Of a stretch of 64,000 nucleotides of DNA, positions 1-12,119 are shown piece by piece. The position numbers and the translations under genes are program-made. The notes under the pieces are model-generated. The model searched no databases and was not told the origin of the DNA. It saw only the letters and a list, made by a program, of their open reading frames with translations. The number at the start of each line of letters is the position of its first letter. The stretch's first letter is position 1. The DNA comes from Cucumis sativus (Eukaryota > Streptophyta > Magnoliopsida > Cucurbitales > Cucurbitaceae): NCBI RefSeq assembly GCF_000004075.3, contig NC_026659.2, positions 1,798,001 through 1,862,000 of the forward strand, read 5' to 3'.

Positions 1-271
1 ATATTTATCTGCAGGAAGTTGGATATCTTTCTAAATTGATGCTCGGACAAAACTTAATTGAGATATTCTGCAATGTAGACTTGAAATTGAATTGTATTCT
101 ACTCCTAAAATATTTTTGTTTGATCTCTCGAGGGTAGATATGTGCAAATGCAATTCACATATCATTTTAAGTAGAGGTTTCTCTACGTGTTTCTTTATGA
201 TGGAACCATGTGAATGATAATGTGTCTAATGAAAACCAATTTCTTGATGCTTAGTCTTAAAATATTTTCAG

Positions 272-2994
272 GTTGGAAGAGGAAGATGTATTAAAGCAAC
301 TGATAGAGCAGGCTTTAGTATGCAAATCCCATTTGTCAGAAGTCTTGGACTTCTCATCACGTTGTCATGATAAAGATTTTAGTATTGCTTGCAAGAGGTT
401 AACGGTAGTGTTAAAGGTCGAGTGATTCTTTTTCCTTTTAAATTATTCATACTGCTCAATATTTGTGAAGTTCCAAGAAACATGGAGAGTAGAAATACTA
501 CATGGGTGTAATTTTTAAATGATTGTAGTTCACTGTCACAGGCTATGGACGTTGCAGGCATTAACGACCATGAAGGCAAGCGTGGCCTTGAGATGGAATT
601 ATTGAGGAACTCGTGGAGATTCAGAGTCAAGGAAGCTCTTGAAGGTTCTGAAAAACCAACAATGCAACAGGTCCTGGAGCTTCTGGAAGAGGTATTTCCA
701 GTTTTTATGGAATTTAAAATATCATGATATATGTATATATATTGTGTACAATTGGGTTGGGCATTCAAACCACAAACCTTGTGGTTACTAACACGCTCAT
801 ATGCCTAGGCATGCTTGTTTGGGCTCCAGTTTCTATGGTTTATTGGAGCATTCTAAAACTTGTTGCTGTTGGCAAGTTTGGTGCTTTTAAATTATAATCA
901 ATATGATAAATATGAGATTGTTAGATGGTGAGAAAATCTTATGTACTCACCTTTGAAACTTAGCAATTATGAAAACAGTGTGTTGGTGAACAAGTCAATA
1001 CATAACGTGGTTGAATACCATGTTTGAGATTTTATCCTACACTTTTCAGCTGAAAAGCCGAGTAAGATATAGCAATTTACATTTTATCACTGTTGGAGTT
1101 CAAAGTTCCTACTTGACCTGCAGCGATTTTAGAAATCCTTGATAAATTTTAATTTGAAGATACCATTTTTAGAATCACCTCAAATACATTGGGTGAGTAG
1201 GACTAGTGCCGAGTCTCTCGAATGGGCTTGGTGAGATGCTGTTAACTGCTCGACATTTCTCTAAGCTGATCTGTAGCTCGTTAAGTTATGATGCATATGC
1301 ATGCACTTTACAAGCATCGCAAATGAAATGAATCCTTATTCGACCAATCATGGTTTTTAGCTTATTTTCTCATCTTGTAATTTTTTATTTGTTAGGCTAA
1401 TGGGAAAATTGTCCTCCATGCCATCTATCTTTTATTGAAAGATAATTATGATGGCATGTATTATTGGATGCCAAGAGTATCTGTTATGTAAATGCTAAAT
1501 ACTGACTTAATGTAAATGCTAAATACTGACTTAAGTAACACGTGACAGGGATCTGTGATAAGCATTCTGCCGGAAGATTGCTACAGACGGAAGCTTTTGG
1601 AAGTGAAGATTGTTTGCTCAAAGTGGAGAAGTCTTGCAAGGAAGGTCCGTGAAATGTTGATATGTTTGTGTTCTCCCCACCTTATCTTCTTAGACTTTAT
1701 CATCTCTTGTTCTTTACAGATTTCAGCCGACTGTGGGGCACTTGAATTGGAGAAAGTTTTTGAATTGATTGAAGAGGGTGAAAATTTACCTGCATACCTC
1801 GAGAGGGAGCTCAAGGTATCAGCCATTCATTCTGGCAACCTCTTCTTCATATTTTAATGGAGATAAAAGAGAATATGTATCCCCTTTTTTTAAAATGAGA
1901 GAATATGTATCTGTCGGTGCTTAGTTCATTAACCTTCTGGGTGCAGTTATTAAGAAATCGAAGTATGCTTTATTGCATTTGCCGCAAGCCAAATGATCGC
2001 AGGCCAATGCTTGCTTGTGATATTTGTGAAGAATGGTATCACTTTGATTGTGTCAAGATAGAATCTACTCCCAAGGTATACATTTGCCCTGCTTGCAAAC
2101 CGCAAGTTGACAATAAAATGTTGATTCAGCTATCTATGGAATATGAAAGGTGAGAGTTCTGACCATGTCAAATTTATTCCTCAAGTTTAATTTCAAGTAT
2201 TTATTTGATATTTTCTCTTTTATTATTATTTGGGACAATAAATAATTTCATTGAAAATTTGAGATTACAAAATACGGGGAGACCTAATTCAATGAAGTTA
2301 CAAAAAACCTCACCATTTGGGATATAGGTGAAGAAAAGTTATCGGGTTTAAATATAGGAGAGACCATTTACACCAAGGCAACTAAAAAAACTATCGAAAA
2401 GGGTTTGTATTCTTGGAAGATGCTTTGGTTTCTCATCATCAGAAAAAAAAGGACCCTTTGGTTTCTTTCATTCCATAAGCTCTAACAAAATTCGTCCAAA
2501 GCTCTAACGAACTATCGAAGTTTGTATTTGATGTTTTCTATGTTTTCATTATATCTCTGTTTGAAAAGCCTTGCTCTTTCTTTTTAAACCATGCCATTGG
2601 GGAGAGTATTAGGGAAATGTTTGACTGCTGAATCTCTGAGCAATTCTTTTCAATCTGAACATTATCGAACTGGCTCAATGAAATCAAGCCATGTTGTGCC
2701 AATGTTCAATAATTTGACCATATGTTGGTTGGTTTTATCGTGACTTTTAACAGTGAAACTAGTGCAAAATTCGTGGAGCCAAAGACCCCTTCTCCTCAAC
2801 ACACGAAGCGGAGATCGAAGCCTAAGAAAACAAAGCGAAATTTAGTTCGAAGTGTGACGGATTGCTATAGAGAATTCCGGTCCTCAAGTGGAATGGAATC
2901 CTTATGGTGGCAAAATAGGAAGCCTTTCAGGAGAGTAACCAGAAGGAGAGCAGAATTTGGAAGTCTTTCTCCATTTTCCCTCATAAAACAATAA
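272..2994 (+). CDS. JMJ17: JMJ17/KDM5-type lysine-specific histone demethylase, C-terminal part (5' end outside window)
   Basis: Six exons can be spliced in frame with GT-AG junctions: 272-416, 542-691, 1549-1644, 1720-1815, 1947-2149 and 2754-2994 (stop TAA). They give the last 309 residues. The first about 160 residues are the helical PLU-1-like region that follows the JmjC catalytic core in KDM5 proteins. A C4HC3 PHD finger follows at about residues 172-212 of the visible part (YCICRKP, ACDICEEWYHFDC, YICPACKP). The tail is basic and ends in a conserved plant block (FRSSSGMESLWW, NRKPFRR). The catalytic JmjC, ARID and first PHD domains must lie left of the window, so catalysis cannot be judged here. 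Family knowledge: these nuclear proteins remove H3K4 methylation, and PHD fingers read histone tails. The assignment rests on the PHD and the order of flanking segments compared with plant homologues recalled from memory. Intron 5 (2150-2753) carries retroelement-like sequence. Confidence 0.85.
2236..2570 (-). mobile_element. possible LINE-type 3' remnant in JMJ17-like intron 5
   Basis: The segment starts with a tract reading TTTCATTGAAAATTTGAGAT on the plus strand, followed by lines such as AAATACGGGGAGACC. This resembles the antisense 3' end of plant LINE elements as I remember them. There is no open reading frame and no clear target duplication. The call rests only on texture and is weak. 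Confidence 0.3.
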
Positions 2995-4348
2995 TCAAGA
3001 TACATGGAGGTAGGTAGTTTAACCAAAAGTCATTTAATTGATTCAATTGTTCATATGATCAATTTACCTTTCAGCTCAATAATATGAAAGGGGAAATTTT
3101 TAATATGTTGTTCAGTCAATTTTTTTTTCCAGCTCTAGTCCCAGATGATGGGATATATGGTTATGGTTAGTGAAAATAGTTTAGACAGGTATCAAATAAA
3201 TGAGTTATAATTTGTATATATTTCTTGAAATTTTCACTAGCCCATGGATAGTCTTGAATTAAACTTTTTATGAAAGAAACGAATAGTTAAGGTCTTATTA
3301 TTTTCTTAAGGGCCACGACCCCATAGAAGTATGGTGTGATGATTCAAATTAACAAAACTTCAAATAGTTTGTTTTAGTTTATATTTTGATAAGTTCCAAG
3401 TTTAGAAACTAAGTTGAAATATATGAAACTAGACTGACCCGTGTCAATTAATCTGAATATTAATTCAATTGTATTTGTCACTGTTTTAGAGACAATCCAT
3501 TGGTATTATAGGTTCAATTTTTCATACTCCACATTTGATTTGGTTTTGATGTAATATGAAAAGCGTTTTTTTAGAAAAATAAATACTTGATGTTTTAACA
3601 TTGTGCTTCTTTTTCTTTTTTTCCTTTTTTGAAATAACATTCAATTTCTTTTAAAAATATGATCAATAATTTGTTTTTAATTAATTTACTCTCGAATAAT
3701 CATATCCTTGAGAAAACGGCAATCGATTAATTTTGCAAATCTTATTGGCTATTCAATCAAGTATCAAACAAAATAAAAATAATGACGTTAAATTTGAATT
3801 GAGAGTATAATTTAGTGGACAAAAGGATTGATAGTACTTATTTTGTATAGTTAAAAATAACTAGGAAGGTTTTCAATTATTTGACAACAGATTAATTCCA
3901 ATTACATTTTTAGTTCGACCGTTCTAGGGTGAGGATTGAGGGGTTGAATTTGAAATGGTAAGTGGTAACCATATTCACAAGTGATTTAGTGAGCAAAAGT
4001 GTAATAGAAAGTTCGAACATTTGAATATTGTGATACTCATAAAATATGCATAATAATAAAAACAATATATTATTTAAAATAAATTTTATCACAAAAGTAA
4101 GATAAATTGTGATACCTAAATTTAAACTTAGAGTATGATAGATCGAAAAATTGAGTCGATTAATCAAATTTGACTGAACTAAAGTCTATGGTTCGAAGAT
4201 AAGGATCATTTTGATCGATGTTGTTTTGGAAAAAAAATCCAAACCAACAACTTCTTTTAGAAAATTCAAAGGCATAAACGACCTTAAATCGAGTGACTGG
4301 GAGTTTGTATAGTATGTTAGAAATATTCAAATAGCTTTTTAAGAAAAA

Positions 4349-4706
4349 TATCAATTTGTAGCTATGAACTTTGGAATTGTATAAATTTAAACTTTAAACT
4401 GATAATTGTATCAATTTAAGTCCTTAATTTTGAAATCGTATTAATTTAAATGCTAAACTAACATGTGTTCAATTTAAACCTTAAAATTTCATAAATGTAA
4501 ACTCGGAGCTTTCACACATGTATCAATTAAATCTTCAACTTTTATAAGGGTGACCAAGTAAAAAATAATTGAGGGTTTAAATTGATACGTTTGCAAAAGT
4601 TTAGAACTTAAATAAATGCAATTATTAGTTTGAGGTTTAGATGAATATAATTCTAAAGTCTAAGCTTAAATTAATATAACTATTAACTCAAAGTTTAAAT
4701 TGATAG
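4349..4706. repeat. foldback-like element built of degenerate short repeats
   Basis: The left part contains repeated variants of a 'TTTAAACTTTAAACT ... GTATCAATTTAA' unit. The right part contains the complementary version (AACTCAAAGTTTAAATTGATA). The segment can therefore fold on itself, with about 30-45 base sub-repeats in each arm. No coding capacity. It is probably a non-autonomous foldback transposon or MITE relic; the family is unknown. Confidence 0.5.
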
Positions 4707-4936
4707 AAACCGTTTGTAATAAATAAAAATTATAATAGATAGCAATTTTAAGAATAATAATTAAATATATAATACTATTTAAAAGAAATTATAAATTTAG
4801 CTTAAGTTTATACATAGATAATCAATATTTGCCATATAGTTTAGTGAAGACTGTGGACAGTTTTTTCTATATTTATAATGGGTTAAAAACTCAATTATTT
4901 TAAATCTAAATTTATTCGTAAGTATCTTACCAGATT

Positions 4937-4971
4937 TGGGCCTAGGTGACATTTGGGGTTGATTATGGGCC
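4937..4971. promoter_or_regulatory. two TGGGCC (site II-type) motifs upstream of YqgF-like gene
   Basis: TGGGCC occurs at 4937-4942 and again at 4966-4971, about 230-260 bases before the ATG at 5200. TGGGCC/TGGGCY motifs are known in promoters of plant ribosomal and proliferation genes (TCP-bound site II elements). Function here is inferred from sequence and position. Confidence 0.5.
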
Positions 4972-5199
4972 TAATGAGTTCAGCGGTTTTGTAAGGGACC
5001 TATCATTGCCAAACTCAAATAAAAAATTGATTTATTCGAGCAATTAATCGCATCGAGGGCTCGGAAGGATTCGGGCTTGATGGAGTCTTGACTCACATTC
5101 GATTGCGAATGAGTCTGAATGTGCATAACCGATTGTACGTTTTGATCCTCAAAGGCGCGAAGCTGATAATGGTTTGTATGAATTAAATAGCAATACGAG

Positions 5200-7071
5200 A
5201 TGAAGTATGTGAGGCCGTTGATGCTTTTTCGTGATTTGACGAAGAGAGATGCACTTGAACATGGCCGTTTGCTTGGTTTAGATGTTGGTGACAAGTATGT
5301 TGGTTTAGCCGTGTCTGACCCAGATAATAAAATCGCTTGCCCTCTCAGGTATTTTGTTCATGATGGGATTTTGTGTGAGGGATTGGGAGTAATGGGGCTG
5401 AAGCTGAAGTTAACCAAACTTGACCAGTGTTAGTTGTTGTCGATTGTTGCAGTGTTTTGTTACGGAAGAAGACCACAATGGATTTGATGGCTCAGGATTT
5501 TCAGAAAATGGTGAGGCCTTTTACTTTGGTTCTTTTTACTTTGTCGTTCCTATTAAGATTTGTGGAATGTAATTTGATGCAATGCTGAGTGATAACAATG
5601 ATTGAAGGTTGGTGCCACAAAATCTTGTCGGGAGAACTTTAATTTACTTGAGATATTATTTTCTCTTTCTTTTATCTTTTTCCGTCGTGTGAAGATTTGT
5701 TCAAGGTTATTTGATGCTATGCTGAATGATAAACGATGACTGGTTGTGCCACAAAAATCTATAGGGAGTATTTTTTTTAAAAAATCTATTTCCTAGGAAG
5801 ATTTGTAGAACGATATTTGATGAAATGCTGAATGATAGACAATGATTGAAGGTTGAACAAAATTTTGCAGGGAGAACTTTAATTTTCTTGAGATTTTCTT
5901 CTCTCTTTATATCTATCTATCTATCTCTACACACACGCAATCTTTTTCCTTCCTATGAAGATTGGTAGAATGTTGTTTTATGCAATCCTAAATGATAAAC
6001 AATGATTGAAGGGTGGTGCACACAAATTTTCAGGGAGAATTTTTTCGGTGAGTACCACTTTAGGTGTTGAAATGGGATTTATTAATGATGACACCAGGAT
6101 TACTTTGTAGTTGCATAGCTTTAACTTTACCTTTTTCCTTACCTCATTTCCTGAGATGTGTTGTTGCGCAACGTATTTGCCTTTAAACTTCAATATATGA
6201 TAGTGAATTGTTAATGTTGTTCTTTCTTGCAACATTCAGTCATCTCCATCCTGTTTGTATTTACAGTTGTTTCTGATTTGTGTATTCAGATCTCTGAATT
6301 TTCCCTGGCGGGGTTCATTGTTGGGTACCCTTTCGATAGACTACGGAACAACCCGGACGTGCGTTCTTTATCTCTTCAGAGACATCATTATTGACTCTTA
6401 TCTGTACTTGACCTTATATTGTTCTGAGTACAGGCTATGCAAGTGAAGATCTTCATTGATGACCTTTGTAAAACTGGAAAACTTGAAGGCGTAAAGTATA
6501 CTTTTTGGGATGAGTGCTTTACATCAAAGGTTATTGCATCTAGTTTAGCAAGCCCTTCCGGTTCGTCTTGTGACATGTGGCATGCCTTTCAATGTCTCGG
6601 TCCATGTCTCCGTTGAATTCACAAACTTGGTCAAATGAGTGTGATTATGTTTTGAATTGTCTTTCACCTGATAAAATTTTCTTTTACGTGGTGCTGACTT
6701 ATGCATAGGCTACTGCTACATTGAATTTCATCAACAATGAATTTTATATTTGTGATTTACTGATTTCTTTTATCTATACACAGAATGTGGAACTACTGAT
6801 AAAGCCATTAAACCTGCTCCCCGCTGTGTCAAAGACAATAATTGACAAATTTGCTGCTGTTGGAATACTTCAGGTAATTTAGAATTCTCTCTCTCTTTTG
6901 CTTAAACTTTCATCTTGATAAGGTTGGCAGCTGAAATGATTATCCAATTTTCTCAATGTAAGAATAATATCTTAAAATATCAATAGAAGCTTCAGTGTAT
7001 TAACAATAAGGTGTGTATGTCAGGGTTACTTGGATTATTTTAACAGAAGACCGGAATTGGGCGAGACGTAG
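5200..7071 (+). CDS. YqgF/RuvX-like putative pre-rRNA (Holliday-junction-resolvase fold) nuclease
   Basis: Six exons join in frame: 5200-5348, 5453-5510, 6290-6358, 6434-6529, 6784-6873 and 7024-7071 (TAG), giving 169 residues, a normal length for plant YqgF proteins. The RNase H-like fold motifs are present in order: an N-terminal GLDVGDKYVGLAVSD strand with the first catalytic Asp, the FIVGYPF turn, the WDECFTSK motif carrying the acidic residue, and the helix IIDKFAAVGILQGYLDY with a further conserved Asp. In bacteria YqgF matures the 16S rRNA 5' end; the plant protein's exact substrate is not established. No obvious transit peptide is visible, so the compartment is uncertain. The ATG at 5200 gives the usual short N-terminus of the family. 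Intron 2 holds a four-copy tandem repeat. Alternative: a RuvX-type resolvase, but rRNA processing is the better supported bacterial role. Confidence 0.87.
5550..6056 (+). repeat. four degenerate tandem copies in intron 2 of the YqgF-like gene
   Basis: A block beginning GAAGATTTGT, continuing through GATGCAATGCTGAATGATAA and a GATTGAAGGTTG segment, and closing with GGGAGAACTTTAATTT recurs with starts near 5554, 5691, 5797 and 5957. The spacings are about 137, 106 and 160 bases, so copies differ by indels. It fills most of the 779-base intron. Confidence 0.75.
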
Positions 7072-10000
7072 AGTAAGGTGGACTATATGGGATCAGGTAC
7101 TTGTTTGTCAACGGAGTTGCTTTCTTTGCAAATTGAAATTTCAAAATTTTGAATTAAAAAATGTCCTTTTGTTCATAAATGTTTACCGTGACTAGAAAAT
7201 TGGGTTTTCAAATTTAGTTTCTAATGTAAATTTTAGACCATTTAGAAACTAATTTCATATTTCATGGACTAGTCAGAAACTGCATTTGTACTGGATCCAA
7301 CATGTCATTTTTGGATTTCTAAGGACTAAATAGAACTAAAAGTATTAGTTTTGAAATTCATATACCAAATAAAAATTAAGGGGTTGTTTGGACCCTCAAC
7401 TTTGAGTGGGTGGAGTGGTGTATTATAATACACTCCATGTTTGGGTCTCGAATAACAATAGAGTGGTTCTTTTTAACTAACCTTAAAATAATTTACACTC
7501 TAAATATAAAGTATTATAAAGTATCGACTAATAACTAACTCAACGTTTCAAATGTTTTAAGTTTAAGTATCACCCATGAAGGTTTTATTTTATTACCTAG
7601 GTCGGTGATATTTGTGATTTCTAAAGGACAGTTTGTGTTAAACTTTGCCTTCAAATTTTAGGCTTCCTTGTATTGTTCCCACCCTTTGATAATAATTTGA
7701 TACATTATACATTGATCATTATATGCAGACATTTGATTCTCCCTTCTTAGTAGGGGATGGAACAATTTATTTGAAGCTCTCAGTTCTTAAGTGGCGATGA
7801 ATATGCATTGACAAATGACATCTTAAAAGGGTGAATCATCTGCTCTCAACCGACTAATCAGCTAATGGGGTTCGTTCTTCTTTATGTAGACTTTTTCTTG
7901 TGTGAATTCCATCAAGTGCTTGTTTCCATTTTTGTTTATTACTAAATTATTACTAATGACAACAACTGTTCAATATAGTTTGTCTATATTACAAATCAAC
8001 CTCTTTTATTTTAAAAATGGCTTCGATTGTTTTTATGCTCGTGGGTGTGCTTATTCAATGATACGTTGGTGGCCATTTGAATGGATAATTGATTGATGAC
8101 ATATCTTATGTCAATTGAGTTTTGTTTATGTCTAAATATAAAGTGTGGCCCTTAATTGTTCTTGTTAATGGTAAAATGATAGACCGAAAAATTGAAGTGA
8201 CCAATCGAACCAAAGGTGATTGGTAGGAGAAAAAAATTGTTGCTCGGCGTCTCGGAAAAAATCCAAATAAGATTTTGTATAAAATATTTTAAAGAATAAA
8301 ACTGACTGATTGACTTTTGTTCCTCGACAGTCGAGCTCTGTTTGAACATTTACTAGATTGGTCAAGGTATGTTTGAACATTTGATCAACCCTAATGGATT
8401 TGGTGAAGATTTTGTTGGAAAATCAATTTCAAAGCTCTTGCCATTGACTGACTTTGGGTCGGTAAACTATCGAGGGCATATTGATTATTTATAGTTAATG
8501 AGTTACGTTGGTTCTATTTCACCAATTTAATAAAATAGTTAGTTACGTTAGTTCTATTTTACTAATTTAACTAATTTAATAAAGCATCATTTTTAAATAT
8601 AACTAGATTATTTAAAATATTTACAAAATAATTAATATATTATAAAATTTTATTATGTTTTTTAAATATTTTCAACAATCTAATTTACACTAATTTTCTT
8701 AAATTATATGCCATTTAATTTTGTTTTTCTTGGTCATTGAATTTTGAAATTTATTCTAAGAAATACCTTGAATTTTGAGGTAAATTTTAACTAAGGTTAT
8801 TAACAGAAAAAGAAGGTTTTTACTCTGAATTTTGAATTTTATTCTAAAAAGTATCTCTAAACTTTGAAGTAGGTTTCAATTATGTGTTTCTATACTTTGA
8901 AAAGTTACTTTTTTTTACTTTTGAATTTTGAAATTTGTTCCAAAAAAAACAATATCTTGAACTTTCAAATTGTTCCAAAAAAATCTTTTTCGTTGTAATA
9001 AATTATGAAAATGAAAACTTGCAAATATAGTACAATTAATCAAAATCTGTCTTTTATCAATCTCTATTGTAGATAAATTTTGAAATTTTGTTATAGTTTG
9101 TAAATATTGTTAACAGTTTTATCACTTAGAATAATTCTTCCGATGAAAATTCACTTGTATTTGTACATGTAGGAAAGAAGAAAATTCACTTGTATTTGTA
9201 CATGTAGGAAAAACAGAAAGATGGAGACGATTTACAAAATACATTTAAAGTCTTGCTAAATGCACTAAAACTGTGTCAAATTCTATCCGGGAAAAAAAGG
9301 TGGCGTTGGTAAAAATAACAAAAAAATTGATAATAATAGGGTCCACGTCACTATATTTTCTAAATTGTAAAAGTAACAAATTTAAAGGCGGATAGCTCTT
9401 TGATAGACGTCTCATATGTCTAATTACTTGTTGTATAAACTGTTTTTTTTTTTCTAAATTTTGTTATCGTCTGATCCAAGTTTCTAAAAAAAAAAAAAAA
9501 ACTCTCAAATAATTTATTTTAGAGTAATACTAATTTTCAAAATGGACACATCTTCATGCATCACAAATTATGGTTAAACAATTCAATAAGATGAACGAAA
9601 CGCACTCCTATCTCACGTGCATCCACTTTTTTAAATATAAAAATGAAAATTCAAATATAAAAATTTAAAATAGGGAGACTCGATTGAAATATGTTGTAAC
9701 GTATAATCGTAATTTATTTTTGTATTCATTGCAACCTCCATGAAATCCAATGTGGTATAAGGAGGAGGGAATATTGAAGGCTAAAACTATAATCACTTTC
9801 TTCTTTCCCTCCCTTTTTTTTGCCCAACCAAAGTCCAAACTTATTTTTCATGAGAATGGTCATACCAAAACCAAATGCAATGTAAAGCTAAACCATCAAA
9901 AGCATTTATTTATAACACTACAAGGTAAAATAGCCAAACAAGGTAACAAACTTGGCTCTTTTCTTTTCTTTTCTTTTAATGCAAAAGAATATTGAAAAAC

Positions 10001-11460
10001 CAAGCTTGAACAATTAGGTTAGGTTAGGTTAAATTGTATCAATTTCGACTATGAATTATTAATTCAATTAAACTAAATACTAAATTTATACAAATGTTCA
10101 AGCAGATTAGATTCAGTTGTATCAATTTCGACTCTAAACTTTTTAGTCTCATTGAACTAAACCCTAGACTTATATAAGGGTTGAAAGTTCCATGCCTCGT
10201 TCATTTTATTTTGCTAATTTAACCAAAAGTGTTATAAAATTAATTTATTTAGCACAAAATTAACATTCGAATAAATTTGCTAGAATTTATTGATTTCAAC
10301 CGAACAAAACTTATTACCCTAAAAAAACGTTATATATTGTATTTTGAACAAAGATATCTAAATAAAGCGTATAACGAAAGAATAAAACCTCTAACGTAAA
10401 AGTTGATAGTATGAACAGTATCTATGTATATGCTTGAATTATTTGCGCTTTGGTGTAATTTGAGAAAAGAAAAAAATATAAAGTTAAAAGTGATATAAGT
10501 TAACAAATTTAGTGTAAAATTGAATTTTTTCTAAAAAGAGAAAAAGAAAAGGAAAAAGGAAAAAGAAAAAAGAGAAAAGAAATAGAGACTGATAAGTACA
10601 ACCAATGGATTTGGTAATTTGGTGGACCCAACAATGTCTCTCTCCCAATTCCCATTTACCCTTTCCTTCCTCTCTCTTTTTTGAACCCTACATTTCTACA
10701 TTTCTTACACTCACTCCCTACCCCCAACATCACTATTTTCTAATTCTGTTCATTATTACCAAATAATATTCATCTTTTTAATCAAATTTATGTTTAATTT
10801 TAATCCTGAGGTTTTGAATAAATACAATGATAGTTTTTGTTGATTTTTAAAATTTATTTATCTATAACATTATTTATGATAAATTTGGCATCGTGTATTA
10901 AAATTATGGTCCACTTACTATTTTGGATTTTGTCTTTTTGAAAAGTTTATTTTAATCGTTGTATTTTTAACTTTAGTTCGATTTGGTCCTAAAATTTAAG
11001 AAAAGTGACCGTTTTGATCCAAAAATTGCAGTAAATTTTAATATTTTAAGATTACGAGAAGGAAAATAAACTTGGAAGTAAATTTAAGATTTTGTTTTAT
11101 ATAAGAAAACTAAAATTGAAGAACAAAAAGTGAAATGGACAAACTAAACTGATATTTTAACTTTAAGATTAGTAGAAAAGAGAGAGAGAGAAAAATAAAT
11201 AATAAATAATAAATAAAGGAAAAAGAGGAAAAAAATTGATAAAGACAATGGCTTTACTCTCTCTCTCTCTCTCACTTCATACTTACACAGTTCACTCACA
11301 CTTGTACTGTTGTACACATAGGCAATATTCAACTTTAATTCAAAAGCTCAAATTTTTCTATTCATTTTCCTCCCATTCCAGCCCTCCCCACCCCCCCTTC
11401 TTTGTCTTTTCTTTGTTTCCCTTTTCCTCTCTTCTTTTCCCACCCCCCCCTCCTGCATTT
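7072..11460. other. intergenic, AT-rich
   Basis: About 4.4 kb without a supportable gene. It contains a MITE-like start (GGGGTTGTTTGG near 7381), AT-rich sequence, a 35-base tandem duplication at 9145-9214, poly-A/T runs, and near its right end GA and CT microsatellites that lead into the pyrimidine-rich leader of the AHL gene. Confidence 0.65.
9145..9214. repeat. 35-base direct tandem duplication
   Basis: The unit starting GAAAATTCACTTGTATTTGT occurs at 9145 and again at 9180, with about 32 bases identical through ACATGTAGGAAA. It is a recent local duplication in noncoding sequence. Confidence 0.9.
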
Positions 11461-12119
11461 TTCTTGTCAAAACCCTAGATTTTGAATCTAGGGTTTGATT
11501 TTTCTTTCACACTCTTCTTCTTTTTCGTTCTCACCCTCCTTCAATCTCTACACTTTTTGCACCTATCTCTGATTTTCCTTCTAATTTCTCTGCATTTCTC
11601 ACTTCACTGACATTTCTCAACACTGCTTTCTTTTGTTGGGGTGAAACCCATTTTTAGTTTCAGCTTCATTTTTTGGTTTTTCTTTATTTTTTTTTTCACT
11701 TTAAGTTGAAATTTAGTTCTGGGTTTTGCTTTTCTCCATCTCTTGTTAAACCCTTGCTAAACCCTTTATTTTGATTCTTTTGTTTGTGTTCTTTGGAAGA
11801 GGGATACTAGCGGCTTCGTTTTTTTTCCCCCCCCTCCCTTTCTGTTGCTTCTTTTCGTTTGGTAGTTTGAAAGTTTTGACATTTTTCTTCACATGTTCTC
11901 TTCAACTTCTAACGAGGACGTCGTGTAAAAACAAATTTTTATCAGAAAATGCCTGTTGGGTCTTGAAATTTTTTACTGGGAATCTACTCTGTTCTGTTAT
12001 GGTTAGAGATTTGGGGTTTGAAGTTATCTGAAAACGCCAGTTTTGTAAAAAAGTTGTTTTTTGGTTGTTAAGAACCACACTAGACTTTGTTTAGTGAGTC
12101 TATTCTTGCAAGTAAATGA
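11250..12119 (+). promoter_or_regulatory. pyrimidine-rich leader/promoter region of the AHL gene
   Basis: The strand sense of the AHL gene is strongly C/T-rich here. It has a CT microsatellite near 11257-11272, several C7-C9 runs between about 11390 and 11450 and again near 11827, and long T tracts. This is typical of a plant 5' leader, possibly with a leader intron. A perfect inverted repeat made of telo-box sequence sits at 11470-11496. Short upstream ATGs occur, the last one (12116) overlapping the main start. The transcription start cannot be fixed from sequence. Confidence 0.5.
11470..11496. promoter_or_regulatory. telo-box inverted repeat
   Basis: AAACCCTAGATT (11470-11481), a TTG spacer, then AATCTAGGGTTT (11485-11496) form a perfect 12-base inverted repeat with an AAACCCTA telo-box in each arm. 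Telo-boxes bind Telobox/TRB and Pur-alpha-type factors in plants. The element could also form a hairpin in the leader RNA. Confidence 0.7.

Larger units (their letters stand above)
2995..5199. other. intergenic, AT-rich
   Basis: This spacer lies between the JMJ17-like stop and the YqgF-like start. No credible coding sequence is visible; short open frames here are AT-rich chance frames. It holds a foldback-type repeat at about 4349-4706 and, close to the next gene, two TGGGCC motifs. Confidence 0.7.

Noticed and set aside
1-271. Possible extra JMJ17 exon after the AG at 13-14
   Set aside because: An open stretch follows the AG, but its translation does not resemble the expected protein segment, so it is most likely intron.
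10010-10035. Telomere-like TTAGGTTAGGTT run
   Set aside because: The unit is not the plant TTTAGGG repeat and has about three copies; treated as simple sequence.
11771-12031. 86-residue frame upstream of AHL
   Set aside because: Phe/Leu/Ser-rich translation of a pyrimidine-rich leader; no sign of a conserved upstream peptide.
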